DNA of 56,087 nucleotides from Alphaproteobacteria bacterium (lineage in GTDB: Bacteria; Pseudomonadota; Alphaproteobacteria; JACZXZ01): NCBI GenBank assembly GCA_035625915.1, contig DASPOR010000210.1:1-56087 (forward strand), read 5' to 3'. The notes beneath the pieces are model-generated. The model was not told the DNA's origin. It did not search any database and saw nothing but the letters and a program-made list of their open reading frames with translations. Numbering within the stretch: position 1 is the stretch's first letter; every line of letters starts with the position of its first letter. Of this stretch, positions 26,600-36,125 are shown in pieces. The translations under genes were made by a program, and so were the position numbers.

Positions 26600-26615
26600 T
26601 GAAGGGTGCTCTAAC

Positions 26616-27497
26616 GTGAACCATCCGATCGATCACTTGGTCGTTTGCGTAAGGGACCTTGAGCGCGCCGGCGCCTTCTATGAGCGGCTGGGCTTCACGC
26701 TCACGCCGCGCGCGCGACACCCTTTCGGCACGGCGAACCGCCTCGTCCAGTTCAAGGGTCGTAATTTTCTCGAACTCCTCTCGGTCGCCGATCCAAGGCA
26801 AATCCCGCAGGCGCGGAAGGGGCAATTCAGTTTCGGTGCTTTCAACGCGGCCTATCTCGAACGCACCGAAGGCATGTCGATGCTCGTCTTCGCGAGTTCA
26901 GACGCGCGGCGCGATCATGCCGAGTTCGTGCAGCGCGATCTCGACACGTACGAGCCTTTCGATTTCTCCCGAACCGCGCGCCTACCCGATGGGCAAGAAG
27001 TTACGGTCGCGTTCTCGCTCGCGTTCGTGACCCATGCGCAAATGCCGAACGCCGCCTTCTTCGTCTGCCAGCAACATGCACCACAGCATTTCTGGAAGCC
27101 GGAATATCAAAGGCACGCAAACGGCGCCGACGCGATCAAGCGGGTCGTCATGGCCGCGGATCGGCCGGCTGAATTGGCGGAATTCTTTTCACGCCTTACG
27201 GAACCACCCGCCGTGACCGGCGGGGGCGAGGCGCTTCGCATCGCACTGCCGCGCGGCGAGATCACAGTCCTGACTCCCGCGCACTTTCGTGCCGACTATC
27301 CGACGAGTGGGTCCTTCGGGAATGGCGAAGGCCCACGCTTCGCCGCCTTTACCATTGGCATCGAGGACCTATCGGCCGTCGAGGCGCTGCTGCAGGAGAG
27401 GGGCATACCGCATCGGCGCAAAGACGGACGGCTGCAGATTTCGGCCGAACACGCCTACGGTGTCGTCATCGAATTCGAAACACGTGCAACGGCGTGA
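26616..27497 (+). CDS. Glyoxalase-like (VOC-fold) protein
   Basis: A 293-residue protein with two glyoxalase/bleomycin-resistance-type modules. The first starts IDHLVVCVRDLERAGAFYE (residues about 5-23), with GFTLTPRARHPFGTANRLVQ and GRNFLELLSV. The second begins near DAIKRVVMAADRPAELAEFF and ends AYGVVIEFETRA. The fold often binds a divalent metal, but the substrate is unknown. GTG at 26616 begins the module; the frame is open further upstream but overlaps glmS. It lies 16 bases after glmS and may be read with it. A bidirectional terminator follows. Confidence 0.75.
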   Translation: MNHPIDHLVVCVRDLERAGAFYERLGFTLTPRARHPFGTANRLVQFKGRNFLELLSVADPRQIPQARKGQFSFGAFNAAYLERTEGMSMLVFASSDARRDHAEFVQRDLDTYEPFDFSRTARLPDGQEVTVAFSLAFVTHAQMPNAAFFVCQQHAPQHFWKPEYQRHANGADAIKRVVMAADRPAELAEFFSRLTEPPAVTGGGEALRIALPRGEITVLTPAHFRADYPTSGSFGNGEGPRFAAFTIGIEDLSAVEALLQERGIPHRRKDGRLQISAEHAYGVVIEFETRATA

Positions 27498-27506
27498 GCG
27501 AAAAAA

Positions 27507-27532
27507 CCCCTGCCCGGGCATCCGGACAGGGG
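27507..27532. terminator. Bidirectional intrinsic terminator
   Basis: The hairpin is CCCCTGcCCGG, a gcat loop, then CCGGaCAGGGG, with one mismatch. On the - strand it is followed by TTTTTT (27501-27506 read in reverse), making it a strong terminator for the dehydrogenase ending at 27570. On the + strand it follows the glyoxalase-like gene and is trailed by ATTTCGTC, so it probably serves both convergent genes. Confidence 0.88.
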
Positions 27533-27569
27533 ATTTCGTCACCAAGGAGCTGAGCCCTGCGGGGATCGA

Positions 27570-29003
27570 TCAAATCCCCGCTTGGCTGATGAACTTGGTA
27601 TTGAGGTAAGCCTCAATCGCCTCCGATCCGCCCTCCGAGCCGTAGCCCGAGTCCTTGACGCCGCCAAATGGCGTTTCCGGGAGTGCAAGGCCATGATGAT
27701 TGATCGAGACCATTCCGCTCTCGATCGCACTTCCGATTGCCGCCGCCGTTTTGGCCGACTTGGTATAGGCGTAGGACGCGAGGCCGTAGGGCAGGCGGTT
27801 CGCTTCCGCGACGACACCCTCGAACGTCTTGAAGGGTGCGATCACCGCGACCGGGCCGAACGGCTCTTCGTTCATGATCCGCGCGTCCTGGGGCACGTCG
27901 GTCAGCACCGTGGGTTCGAAGAAGAAACCCTTATTGCCAATGCGCTTGCCGCCGGTGCGCACCTTTGCCCCCTTGGACGCAGCATCGGAGACGAACATCT
28001 CCATGGCTTCCACCCGGCGACCGTTGGCGAGCGGTCCCATCTGGGTCTTCTCGTCGAGGCCGTCGCCAACCTTGAGCGACTTGGCGTAGGTGACGAACTT
28101 GTCGACGAAGGTCTGGTAAACCGGCTCCTGCACGAGGAAGCGCGTCGGCGAGATGCAGACCTGCCCGGCATTCCGGTATTTGTTCGCGGAAAGTATTTTG
28201 GCCGCAACGTCGACATCCGCGTCGTCGAAGACGATCGCCGGCGCGTGCCCGCCAAGTTCCATTGTGACGCGCTTCATGTATTTGCCAGCCAGCATGGCAA
28301 GATGCTTGCCCACGGCCGTCGAGCCGGTGAACGAAATCTTGCGGATGACGGGATGGGGGATGAGATATTCCGAAATCTCCGCGGGCACGCCGTAAACGAG
28401 ATTGACGGCACCGGCCGGAACGCCCGCGTCGGCGTAGCATCGCACGAGCTCCGCACAAGAGCCGGGGGTTTCCTCCGGTCCCTTGATGATGATCGTGCAG
28501 CCCGTCGTGAGGGCGGCCGAAATCTTGCGCACGGCCTGATTGACCGGGAAGTTCCATGGTGTAAAGGCCGCGACCGGGCCGACCGGCTCCTTCACGACGA
28601 TCTGATAAATGCCATCGGCACGCGCCGGAATCACGCGGCCGTAGGCGCGTCGGCCTTCCTCGGCGAACCAGTCGATGGTGTCGGCGCCGGCCAACACCTC
28701 GAGCTTCGCCTGAGCGACCGGCTTGCCTTGTTCGAGCGTCATGATCTTGGCGACCGTGTCGGCGCGCGCGCGCAGGTTTTCAGCGGCCTTGCGCAAGATC
28801 TTGTATCGGTCGAAGGCGGAGACCTTGCTCCACGTCTTGAATGCCTTGGCGGCGGCGGCAAGCGCCCGATCGAGATCGGTTTTTTCCGCATGCGCCACCT
28901 TGCCGACCGGCTCCGCGGTGGCGGGGTTCAAGACCGTAATGGTGCGTCCTTCGGCACCCTGGCTCCAGGCACCGTCAATGAATAGCGATACGTCGGGATA
29001 CAT
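27570..29003 (-). CDS. NAD(P)-dependent aldehyde dehydrogenase, succinate-semialdehyde type
   Basis: A 477-residue aldehyde dehydrogenase. Catalytic Cys283 lies in [10 protein letters not shown], general base Glu249 in MELGGHAP, and the oxyanion Asn in TPWNFPVNQ (about 151). The nucleotide-binding FTGSTAVGK is present. The sequence resembles succinate-semialdehyde dehydrogenases and related semialdehyde oxidisers, but is less GabD-like than its neighbour (VCISPTRF rather than TCVCANRL). It runs divergently from that gene with 229 bases between starts. The exact aldehyde is uncertain. Confidence 0.88.
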   Translation of the reverse strand: MYPDVSLFIDGAWSQGAEGRTITVLNPATAEPVGKVAHAEKTDLDRALAAAAKAFKTWSKVSAFDRYKILRKAAENLRARADTVAKIMTLEQGKPVAQAKLEVLAGADTIDWFAEEGRRAYGRVIPARADGIYQIVVKEPVGPVAAFTPWNFPVNQAVRKISAALTTGCTIIIKGPEETPGSCAELVRCYADAGVPAGAVNLVYGVPAEISEYLIPHPVIRKISFTGSTAVGKHLAMLAGKYMKRVTMELGGHAPAIVFDDADVDVAAKILSANKYRNAGQVCISPTRFLVQEPVYQTFVDKFVTYAKSLKVGDGLDEKTQMGPLANGRRVEAMEMFVSDAASKGAKVRTGGKRIGNKGFFFEPTVLTDVPQDARIMNEEPFGPVAVIAPFKTFEGVVAEANRLPYGLASYAYTKSAKTAAAIGSAIESGMVSINHHGLALPETPFGGVKDSGYGSEGGSEAIEAYLNTKFISQAGI

Positions 29004-29232
29004 AGCTCCTCCTTGCGGCTTTTTCGGTGGCGCTCAATACGCGCGGATGGTGTTTGGCATAAGGTCCCGTTTCCGGGAATTCAAGCCCATTATCGCCAAC
29101 GCCGTCGCATAGGGGTCATGAATTCGTGATTGATCGGATCGAGGGATCGGCGGGTCTTGGGATAGGGTTAACAAGCGCGCCAAGCCCCCCTATACTCGGT
29201 CCGAACGACGTGAAATCCAAGGGAGAAGCGCC

Positions 29233-30684
29233 ATGCAGCTCAAGGACAAGAGCCTGTTCCGGCAGAAGTGCTACATCGACGGCGCCTGGGTCGACGCCGA
29301 CGGCGGCCAAACCGTTCAGGTCAACAATCCGGCAACCGGCGAAATATTGGGCACCGTCCCTCGCATGGGTGCGGATGAGACGCGCCGCGCGATTGAGGCG
29401 GCGGAAAGGGCGTTTCCTGCCTGGCGCGCCAAGACCGCCAAGGAGCGTGCGAAAACCCTGCGCAAATTGGCGGATCTCATGATCGAGAATACCGATGACC
29501 TCGCTGTCCTGATGACGGCGGAACAGGGCAAGCCGCTCACGGAATCGAAAGGCGAGATCGCATACGCCGCGGCCTTCATCGAGTGGTTTGCGGAGGAGGG
29601 CAAGCGTGCCTATGGCGACACCATCCCCGGGCACATGGCGGACAAGCGCATCGTCGTGATCAAGCAACCCGTGGGCGTGACCGCAGCGATCACGCCGTGG
29701 AATTTTCCTTCGGCGATGATCACGCGCAAGGCGGGGCCCGCCTTGGCTGCCGGGTGCACGATGGTCGTCAAGCCCGCGACACAGACGCCCTATTCGGCCA
29801 TCGCCCTCTGTGAGCTTGCCGAGCGTGCGGGAATTCCCAAAGGTGTCTTCAGCGTGGTGACCGGAGGTGCAACGGCGATCGGCGGGGAGATGACCTCGAA
29901 CCCGATCGTGCGCAAGCTGTCCTTCACCGGATCGACGGAGATCGGCAAGCTCTTGATGGGACAATGCGCCGGCACGGTGAAAAAGATTTCCCTCGAGCTT
30001 GGCGGAAACGCACCCTTCATCGTGTTCGACGATGCCGACCTCGACGCGGCCGTCGAGGGTGCGATCGCCTCCAAGTATCGCAACACGGGCCAGACTTGCG
30101 TCTGCGCCAATCGCCTTCTCGTGCAGGACAAGGTCTATGAGGAGTTCTCGGCCAAACTCGCCCAGGCTGTGACCGGCCTGCGGGTCGGCAATGGGCTCGA
30201 AGAGGGCATCAACCAGGGCCCGCTCATCGATATGAAGGCCGTCGAAAAGGTCGAATCGCACATCAAGGACGCGGTCAAAAAGGGTGCTCGTGTCGTCGTC
30301 GGGGGAAAGCGCCATTCGAAAGGCGGCACCTTCTTCGAGCCGACCGTGCTCGCGGACGTGAAGCCAGACATGGCGGTAGCGCGCGAGGAAACATTCGGGC
30401 CCGTAGCGCCACTCTTCCGTTTCAAGAACGAGGGCGAGGCGGTTCGGATGGCCAACGACACGGAATTCGGGCTCGCGAGCTATTTTTACGGCCGCGACAT
30501 CGGCCGCATCTGGCGCGTTGCCGAAGCACTCGATTACGGGATCGTCGGGATTAACACGGGCATCATTTCGACCGAAGTGGCTCCCTTCGGCGGCGTCAAG
30601 GAGTCGGGCCTCGGCCGCGAAGGCTCCAAATACGGCCTCGACGAGTTCCTTGAGATCAAATACCTCTGCATGGGAGGCATTTGA
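29233..30684 (+). CDS. gabD: Succinate-semialdehyde dehydrogenase
   Basis: A 483-residue enzyme oxidising succinate semialdehyde to succinate in the GABA route. The catalytic residues are Cys289 and Glu256 (LELGGNAPFIVFDDADL). The active-site string GQTCVCANRLLV carries the second cysteine two places on (Cys291), a GabD-specific feature. ITPWNFPSAMITRK and TGGATAIG are also typical. A GGGAGAAG ribosome site precedes the ATG. No gabT aminotransferase is in the window. It is paired head-to-head with another aldehyde dehydrogenase. Confidence 0.95.
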   Translation: MQLKDKSLFRQKCYIDGAWVDADGGQTVQVNNPATGEILGTVPRMGADETRRAIEAAERAFPAWRAKTAKERAKTLRKLADLMIENTDDLAVLMTAEQGKPLTESKGEIAYAAAFIEWFAEEGKRAYGDTIPGHMADKRIVVIKQPVGVTAAITPWNFPSAMITRKAGPALAAGCTMVVKPATQTPYSAIALCELAERAGIPKGVFSVVTGGATAIGGEMTSNPIVRKLSFTGSTEIGKLLMGQCAGTVKKISLELGGNAPFIVFDDADLDAAVEGAIASKYRNTGQTCVCANRLLVQDKVYEEFSAKLAQAVTGLRVGNGLEEGINQGPLIDMKAVEKVESHIKDAVKKGARVVVGGKRHSKGGTFFEPTVLADVKPDMAVAREETFGPVAPLFRFKNEGEAVRMANDTEFGLASYFYGRDIGRIWRVAEALDYGIVGINTGIISTEVAPFGGVKESGLGREGSKYGLDEFLEIKYLCMGGI

Positions 30685-30708
30685 GCAAACGAACCGGGCG
30701 GTAGGACG

Positions 30709-30759
30709 CGCAGCGCTGCGATTGCTCGAGGAAAACGACGTCCCTCGAGGGGCGCTGCG
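30709..30759. repeat. Nested inverted repeat downstream of gabD
   Basis: The outer arms CGCAGCGC (30709-30716) and GCGCTGCG (30752-30759) and the inner arms CTCGAGG (30725-30731) and CCTCGAG (30743-30749) can form a two-part hairpin. It starts about 25 bases after the gabD stop. With no T-run it is not a classical terminator, but it may cap the message. Apart from this, 30685-31012 holds no gene I can support. Confidence 0.5.
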
Positions 30760-31012
30760 TGAACCGAAGACGATTTAAACGATAAGACGACCTCGGTCGT
30801 TCTGCGGCCGCACGCTCGCATTGACCTTGGCGCAATCGGGAACTACCTCGCTGACGCTAATCTCAGGGACTTCCAATCCGATTAACCAGAGGTATTGCAG
30901 ACCTAGGAATTTTGCGTGGCGCGCGAGACTTCCCCTCGCCGCCTCAAGAATAAACCCTCGTCGTTTGGCGTCACGCACGGACGTCGAATCATAGGGTTGA
31001 AAGGCTGAAACA

Positions 31013-32389
31013 ATGACGAAATACGATTACGATCTTTTCGTGATCGGCGGCGGATCGGGCGGGGTTCGGGCAGGCCGGATCGCAGCGGGTTATGGCGCCA
31101 AAGTGGCTCTTGCGGAGGAACGTTATCTTGGCGGCACGTGCGTCAATGTCGGCTGCGTGCCCAAGAAGCTCCTTGTCTATGCAAGCCACTTCCATGAGCA
31201 CTTCGAGGACGCCGCCGGCTTCGGTTGGGCGCTCGGCGAGCAGCGCTTCGATTGGGCGGCGCTGATCGCTAACAAGAACAAGGAAATCGCGCGCCTCAAC
31301 GGCATCTACAGGAAATTGCTCGAGGACGCAGGCGTCAAGATATTCACTGCGCGCGCGCAACTCCTCGATGCGCACACGGTTGAGATTGCCGGCCGCCGGG
31401 TCAGCGCTGAAACGATCCTTCTCGCAATCGGCGGCTGGCCCACGATGCCGTCGATCCCGGGTGTTGAGCACGCAATCAGCTCGAACGAGGCATTCTTCCT
31501 CACATCCTTGCCCGCGCGTGTCGCAATCGTCGGTGGCGGCTACATCGCGTGCGAGTTCGCCGGAATTTTCAACGGCTTGGGAAGCCGGGTCACGCAGCTT
31601 TATCGCGGTCCCCTCTTCCTGCGCGGGTTCGATCGGGATGTTCGCGCGCATCTCGCCGACGAGGTGCGAAAAAAGAACATCGATCTTCGTTTCAACGTCG
31701 AAATCTCGCGGATCGAAAAAATCGGCTCGACCCTTCACGCCACGCTCGCGAGCGGTGACGCAATCGAGGTCGACTGCGTGATGTTCGCGACCGGCCGCGC
31801 TCCGCACACGAGCGGTGTCGGCCTCGACAAAGCCGGCGTCGAGTTGGACGATCACGGCGCCGTTGTCGTCGACGACTATTCGCGCACGAGTGCCGCCAAC
31901 ATCTACGCGGTCGGCGACGTCACCAACCGGATCAACCTCACGCCGGTCGCGATCGCCGAAGGACACGCCTTTGCCGACACGGTATTTGGCAAGGCGCCGA
32001 CGAAGCCCGATCACGCCAACGTTCCCCACGCCGTCTTCAGCCAGCCGGAATTGGCGGTCGTCGGGCTGTCCGAAGAAACGGCGCGAGAACGCCTTCGCGC
32101 GGTCCGGATCTTCCGCACGAGCTTCCGGCCTTTGAAACACACCCTGTCCGGCCGCAACGAGCGCGCCATGATGAAGCTCGTGGTCGATGGGGAGACCGAC
32201 AGGGTCGTGGGCGTTCACATGGTCGGGGAAGGGGCGTCCGAGATCGTGCAGGGCCTGGCCGTGGCCGTCAAGGCGGGGGCGACCAAGCGTGACTTCGACC
32301 GCACGCTTGGCATCCATCCGACGTCGGCCGAGGAGTTCGTCACCATGCGCAAGGCCGTGCAAGAACCCGAGCAGAAAGCGGCGGAGTAA
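31013..32389 (+). CDS. gor: Glutathione-disulfide reductase
   Basis: A 458-residue flavoprotein that reduces oxidised glutathione with NADPH. The FAD-binding start is [17 protein letters not shown], and the redox-active disulfide is Cys43-Cys48 in [13 protein letters not shown]. The second dinucleotide site is [17 protein letters not shown], and the C-terminal catalytic pair lies in [13 protein letters not shown]. The FAD motif [20 protein letters not shown] confirms the disulfide-reductase group. The glutathione-specific type is favoured over lipoamide dehydrogenase by its length and by the NADPH-site stretch that follows. It runs toward the DAHP synthase gene 107 bases on. Confidence 0.95.
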   Translation: MTKYDYDLFVIGGGSGGVRAGRIAAGYGAKVALAEERYLGGTCVNVGCVPKKLLVYASHFHEHFEDAAGFGWALGEQRFDWAALIANKNKEIARLNGIYRKLLEDAGVKIFTARAQLLDAHTVEIAGRRVSAETILLAIGGWPTMPSIPGVEHAISSNEAFFLTSLPARVAIVGGGYIACEFAGIFNGLGSRVTQLYRGPLFLRGFDRDVRAHLADEVRKKNIDLRFNVEISRIEKIGSTLHATLASGDAIEVDCVMFATGRAPHTSGVGLDKAGVELDDHGAVVVDDYSRTSAANIYAVGDVTNRINLTPVAIAEGHAFADTVFGKAPTKPDHANVPHAVFSQPELAVVGLSEETARERLRAVRIFRTSFRPLKHTLSGRNERAMMKLVVDGETDRVVGVHMVGEGASEIVQGLAVAVKAGATKRDFDRTLGIHPTSAEEFVTMRKAVQEPEQKAAE

Positions 32390-32496
32390 AGCCCGGTGCG
32401 GCCGGGCCTCGGCCCCACGCCTGAATCACCTGGAAATTGCGCACCGTTCGTCGTATAGCATGGTCTTTCCGGCCCGCGACATCGAAGGACGCGAAC

Positions 32497-33879
32497 ATGG
32501 CAGCTCCATGGACGCCAGATAGCTGGCGCGCCAAACCCGCCCGTCAGGCACCGGTCTACGAGGACCCGGCGGCCCTCCAACGCGCCGAAGTGCAGCTCGC
32601 CAAGTTTCCCCCGCTCGTCTTCGCGGGCGAAGCGCGCAACCTCAAGGCCGAGCTCGCGCGCATCGTCGAAGGCAAATCCTTCCTGCTCCAGGGCGGCGAT
32701 TGCGCCGAGAGCTTCGCCGAGTTTTCGGCGAACAACATCCGCGACAGCTTCAAGGTGTTCCTCCAGATGGCGGTGGTCCTGACCTATGGCGCCGCACTTC
32801 CGGTGGTCAAGGTCGGCCGCATGGCGGGGCAATTCGCAAAGCCCCGCTCGGATGAGAGCGAAACGAAGAATGGCGTGTCGTTGCCGAGCTATCGCGGCGA
32901 CATTATCAACGGCATCGAGTTCGACGCCGCGGCGCGCCGGCCCGACCCGGCGCGCATGGTGCAGGCCTACAATCAATCCGCCGCGACCTTGAACCTGCTG
33001 CGCGCCTTTGCCCTTGGCGGCTTCGCGGATCTCCACAAGGTCCACCGCTGGACGCTCGACTTCGTCGGCTCCAGCAACGCTGGAACGCGGTACCGGGAGT
33101 TGGCCGACCGAATCTCGGAAGCGCTCGCCTTCATGGAGGCGTGCGGGCTTACGTCGGACACATCGCCGAGCGTGCGCGAGGTTGCGTTCTATACGTCGCA
33201 CGAAGCCCTTCTCCTGCCTTATGAGCGTGCCCTGACCCGTCAGGACAGCTTGACGGGCGATTGGTACGATTGCTCGGCGCACTTGGTTTGGATTGGCGAC
33301 CGTACGCGCCAGCACGACGGCGCTCACGTCGAATTCCTGCGCGGTGTGAAGAATCCGCTCGGCCTCAAATGCGGACCGTCGATGCAGGCGGATGAACTTC
33401 TGCGCCTCATCGACATCCTCAATCCCGCGAACGAGCCCGGCCGACTGACCCTGATCTCAAGAATGGGTGCCGATCAAGTTGAGAGCAAGCTGCCGGTGCT
33501 TATCCGGGCGGTGGGACGCGAGGGCCGCAAAGTTCTGTGGGCGTGCGATCCCATGCACGGAAATACGGTCAAGACCGGAAACGGCTTCAAGACCCGGGCC
33601 TTCGACCGCATCCTGCTCGAGGTACGGCGCTTCTTCGGCGTTCACCAGGGCGAGGGAACTTATGCCGGCGGGGTTCATTTCGAGATGACGGGCCAGGAGG
33701 TCACCGAGTGCATTGGCGGCGCCCAGGCGATCGATGAGACTCAGCTTGCGGATCGCTATCACACGCACTGCGACCCGCGTCTTAACGCCACCCAGGCGCT
33801 CGAGCTTGCTTTCCTTATCGCCGAAGAACTGAAAGCGCTCCGCCAAGGTCGGCCGGACCGTATCGCGGCGGCGTCTTAA
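32497..33879 (+). CDS. Class II 3-deoxy-7-phosphoheptulonate (DAHP) synthase
   Basis: A 460-residue plant-type (class II) DAHP synthase, the first step of the shikimate pathway, condensing phosphoenolpyruvate and erythrose 4-phosphate. The family core is clear: [26 protein letters not shown] (with the metal-binding Cys), [28 protein letters not shown]-like text, [18 protein letters not shown] and [12 protein letters not shown]-like text near the end. The start is at ATG 32497 ([10 protein letters not shown]), matching relatives; the frame extends to 32437 only as non-family sequence. It is monocistronic by spacing. The next gene is on the other strand. Confidence 0.96.
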   Translation: MAAPWTPDSWRAKPARQAPVYEDPAALQRAEVQLAKFPPLVFAGEARNLKAELARIVEGKSFLLQGGDCAESFAEFSANNIRDSFKVFLQMAVVLTYGAALPVVKVGRMAGQFAKPRSDESETKNGVSLPSYRGDIINGIEFDAAARRPDPARMVQAYNQSAATLNLLRAFALGGFADLHKVHRWTLDFVGSSNAGTRYRELADRISEALAFMEACGLTSDTSPSVREVAFYTSHEALLLPYERALTRQDSLTGDWYDCSAHLVWIGDRTRQHDGAHVEFLRGVKNPLGLKCGPSMQADELLRLIDILNPANEPGRLTLISRMGADQVESKLPVLIRAVGREGRKVLWACDPMHGNTVKTGNGFKTRAFDRILLEVRRFFGVHQGEGTYAGGVHFEMTGQEVTECIGGAQAIDETQLADRYHTHCDPRLNATQALELAFLIAEELKALRQGRPDRIAAAS

Positions 33880-33919
33880 CGTCGGCGTCGAAGGCGGTTC
33901 GACGAAGTCAAGCGGCTCG

Positions 33920-34486
33920 CTACAAGTACCGTCGCACGCGCTTGCGGTACGCCAAGTATTCTTGGCCGTATTGCTGCGCGAGATACGCTTCCTCGCGCAA
34001 GACCTGCCGGTGGAACAGCCAAAAGGCTCCGCCCGCATAGGTCAAAAGTATCCAATTCGCGAAGATCAGGAATTCGCCGATCAAGACGATGGCGAAGGCC
34101 ACATAGATCGGATTGCGGCTGAATGCGAAGATTCCGGTCGTAACGAGTCTGTCGGGGCGGTCCGTGTCGATCCCGACACGGAAGCTCCGCCCGAACGAAA
34201 CGAGGCTCAAGAATAATGCCGACAGCCCCACTGCACAGAACAACACGCCGAGCCACGATACGGCGGAGGAATTGAAGAAGGCGTGCGAACCGATGCCAGC
34301 GAAACCGAATGCCGCCGCGAAGACGACATAGAAATAGAAAAGTGCGAACGGCAGGATCAAGAAATCCTTCTTGTCGATGACGCCGAATTTCAACGCCTTT
34401 ATTCCACGCCTTTTCATCAGCCGGACGCGAACGAGCACCATGCCGAGCAATAGAACGAGCGTGAGTGCCCCGAAATACCTTGCCAT
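33920..34486 (-). CDS. Isoprenylcysteine carboxyl methyltransferase-like membrane protein (second copy of family)
   Basis: A 188-residue membrane protein of the ICMT/PEMT-like superfamily. About five hydrophobic segments are visible (residues 4-18, 46-66, 74-98, 122-150). The conserved core is GIFAFSRNPIYVAFAIV (residues about 117-133), with the C-terminal REEAYLAQQYGQEYLAYRKRV, where Glu and Tyr complete the SAM site. The substrate is unknown. It converges with the DAHP synthase with a 40-base gap. It is only distantly like the family member at 2905, so it is not a recent duplication. Confidence 0.82.
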   Translation of the reverse strand: MARYFGALTLVLLLGMVLVRVRLMKRRGIKALKFGVIDKKDFLILPFALFYFYVVFAAAFGFAGIGSHAFFNSSAVSWLGVLFCAVGLSALFLSLVSFGRSFRVGIDTDRPDRLVTTGIFAFSRNPIYVAFAIVLIGEFLIFANWILLTYAGGAFWLFHRQVLREEAYLAQQYGQEYLAYRKRVRRYL

Positions 34487-34502
34487 GAATGTTCGCCCCC
34501 GA

Positions 34503-34668
34503 TGTGGATGCCCGGGTCAAGCCTGGGCATGACGACTGGAGAAGGCATGACGAATGGAGAAGTCTTGGGCAATCCGGCTTGGATTTTGGCGCTTCGGCAG
34601 CGATTCAGCACTCTGCGCATAATACCTCAAAACCGTCATGCCCGGGCTTGACCCGGGCATCCACGCCT
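34503..34668. repeat. CCCGGG-type composite palindromic repeat, copy A
   Basis: It starts with the palindrome ATGCCCGGGTCAAGCCTGGG, continues through a module containing GGATTTTGGCGC (34581-34592) and ends with CGTCATGCCCGGGCTTGACC followed by CGGGCATCCACG (34634-34666). The same module order recurs at 46487-46620, showing a mobile or amplified repeat unit. Such palindromes are common in alphaproteobacterial intergenic DNA. Confidence 0.8.
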
Positions 34669-34725
34669 TTCAACGCTCGTGGCTTGATGAGTGGAGAGGA
34701 TCGGAATCAACTGTTGGACCCTCGT

Positions 34726-34788
34726 GTGGCGAATCCGAAATTCGGCACAGCTGCGTGCGGGACCGTGAGCGAGTTTTGGATTCGCCAC
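34726..34788. repeat. Inverted repeat with perfect 11-bp arms (GTGGCGAATCC family)
   Basis: The arm GTGGCGAATCC (34726-34736) and its exact complement GGATTCGCCAC (34778-34788) flank 41 bases. Similar arms occur near 46706, 51325 and 55460. The element is next to copy A of the CCCGGG repeat, as it is at 46487-46736. The stretch 34789-34877 holds only the likely promoter of the next gene. Confidence 0.8.
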
Positions 34789-34877
34789 ATGAGGGATTCG
34801 TAACAAATGTGGGCTTGACCGACTCTCGCGCACCCCCCTAGTGTGGCGGCCGTGGCAATGGGACCTGCTGTAGGGCG

Positions 34878-35999
34878 ATGAACCCGAAGATCGATGACAT
34901 TGCGCACCTGACCGACGCGTACTTCAACCGCTCGAAGGAAGTCGTCGGAAAGTTCGGCGACACGCGCGCGACCTACGCGATATTCATGCGCCGTCCGGTG
35001 ATATCGGCACCCCGCCTTGCGATTGAGTGGCTCGAGGCGGTGGCGGAAAGTCGGCAAACCAAGTTCGATATCGAACTTAAATACCCTGAAGGCAAATGGG
35101 TGGGGGCGGGCGAGCCGCTCATCTATCTTTCGGGGCCGCTTTATCACCTGGTCGATCTCGAGACGATCTATCTCCAGAAGATCGGCTCGCCCTGTGTCGC
35201 CGCCTACAACGCATTCACCATGTGCGCGGACTTGCCAGAGGTTGCCTTCCTTGCCTTCGATGCGCGCCATTGCGCCGGCGGTGAAATGGCGGAGATGATG
35301 GCCTATGCCGCGGCGGTCGGATCGGCGCGTGCGCGGCGCAAGGTGGGCGCCAAAGGGTTCGTCGGCAACGCGACCGACGCGACGGCGCATTTTTTCGGGC
35401 AAAGTCACGGACTCGGCACCATGCCCCATGCACTCATCGGCTATGCGGGCTCGACGGTACGTGCAGCCGAAATGTTCCGCGAAGCCAACCCGGCGATGCC
35501 GCTTACGGTGCTGGTCGATTATTTCGGCCAAGAGGTCACGGATTCCCTCGCCGTCTGTCGCCGCTTTCCCGACCTTGCGGCGCGTGGCGACCTTTCGATC
35601 CGGCTCGACACGCCGGGCGGACGCTTTGTTGAATTCCTCGATCCGCCCGGTTCTTATGCGGCCATCGAGCGAAACGCGCCTGACGCCATTCGTGGATACC
35701 GCACCGATACGGAGCTGCGCTATCTGATCGGGCCAGGCGTATCCGCGGCGGCAATCTGGCACGTGCGGGAGCGGCTCAACGAGGCCGGATTCGACAAGGT
35801 GAAGCTTGTCGCCTCGTCGGGCTTCAGCCCGGCAAAGTGCAAGGTGATGGCAGAGGCGCGCGCCCCAATCGATGCGATCGGCACTGGCTCCTACTTGCCC
35901 GAGAGCTGGAGCGAGACCTACGCAACGGCCGATATCGTGGCCTATGACGGCGTCGCCCGGGTCAAGGTGGGGCGCGAATGGCTCCTCCGCCAGAAGTAG
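34878..35999 (+). CDS. Nicotinate phosphoribosyltransferase-family protein
   Basis: A 373-residue enzyme of the nicotinate/quinolinate phosphoribosyltransferase fold, in the shorter form of the family. Cues are LTDAYFNRSKEV at the N-terminus, GGEMAEMMAYAAAVGSARAR, KVGAKGFVGNATDATAH, the family-type GTMPHALIGYAGS and a phosphate-loop-like ASSGFSPAKC. It should add phosphoribosyl from PRPP to nicotinate for NAD salvage. The next gene, 126 bases downstream, is NAD synthase, which strengthens this assignment. The archaeal-like short form makes the substrate slightly less certain than for PncB. Confidence 0.85.
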   Translation: MNPKIDDIAHLTDAYFNRSKEVVGKFGDTRATYAIFMRRPVISAPRLAIEWLEAVAESRQTKFDIELKYPEGKWVGAGEPLIYLSGPLYHLVDLETIYLQKIGSPCVAAYNAFTMCADLPEVAFLAFDARHCAGGEMAEMMAYAAAVGSARARRKVGAKGFVGNATDATAHFFGQSHGLGTMPHALIGYAGSTVRAAEMFREANPAMPLTVLVDYFGQEVTDSLAVCRRFPDLAARGDLSIRLDTPGGRFVEFLDPPGSYAAIERNAPDAIRGYRTDTELRYLIGPGVSAAAIWHVRERLNEAGFDKVKLVASSGFSPAKCKVMAEARAPIDAIGTGSYLPESWSETYATADIVAYDGVARVKVGREWLLRQK

Positions 36000-36125
36000 G
36001 GTTGCCATAAGGCCGGTCCCATTGACATGCCCTGTCCCCCGCCATAGCTTCAATGTTGCGGCGCAATAGCTTAGGGGCGTCCATCCCGACGTCGCCTCAG
36101 CGCCGCGAAAGCCCCTGACCCGAGC

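Noticed and set aside
27582-28985. 467-residue open frame on the + strand
   Set aside because: Exact mirror of the aldehyde dehydrogenase; arises from GC-rich third positions.
30989-32362. 457-residue open frame on the - strand
   Set aside because: Antisense shadow of gor, without domain signals.
34503-34788. CRISPR array
   Set aside because: The repeats here are palindromes in two unequal modules, not regular direct repeats with unique spacers, and no cas genes are present.
34707-36053. 448-residue open frame on the - strand
   Set aside because: Antisense to the phosphoribosyltransferase; passes through an intergenic repeat without a sensible start.
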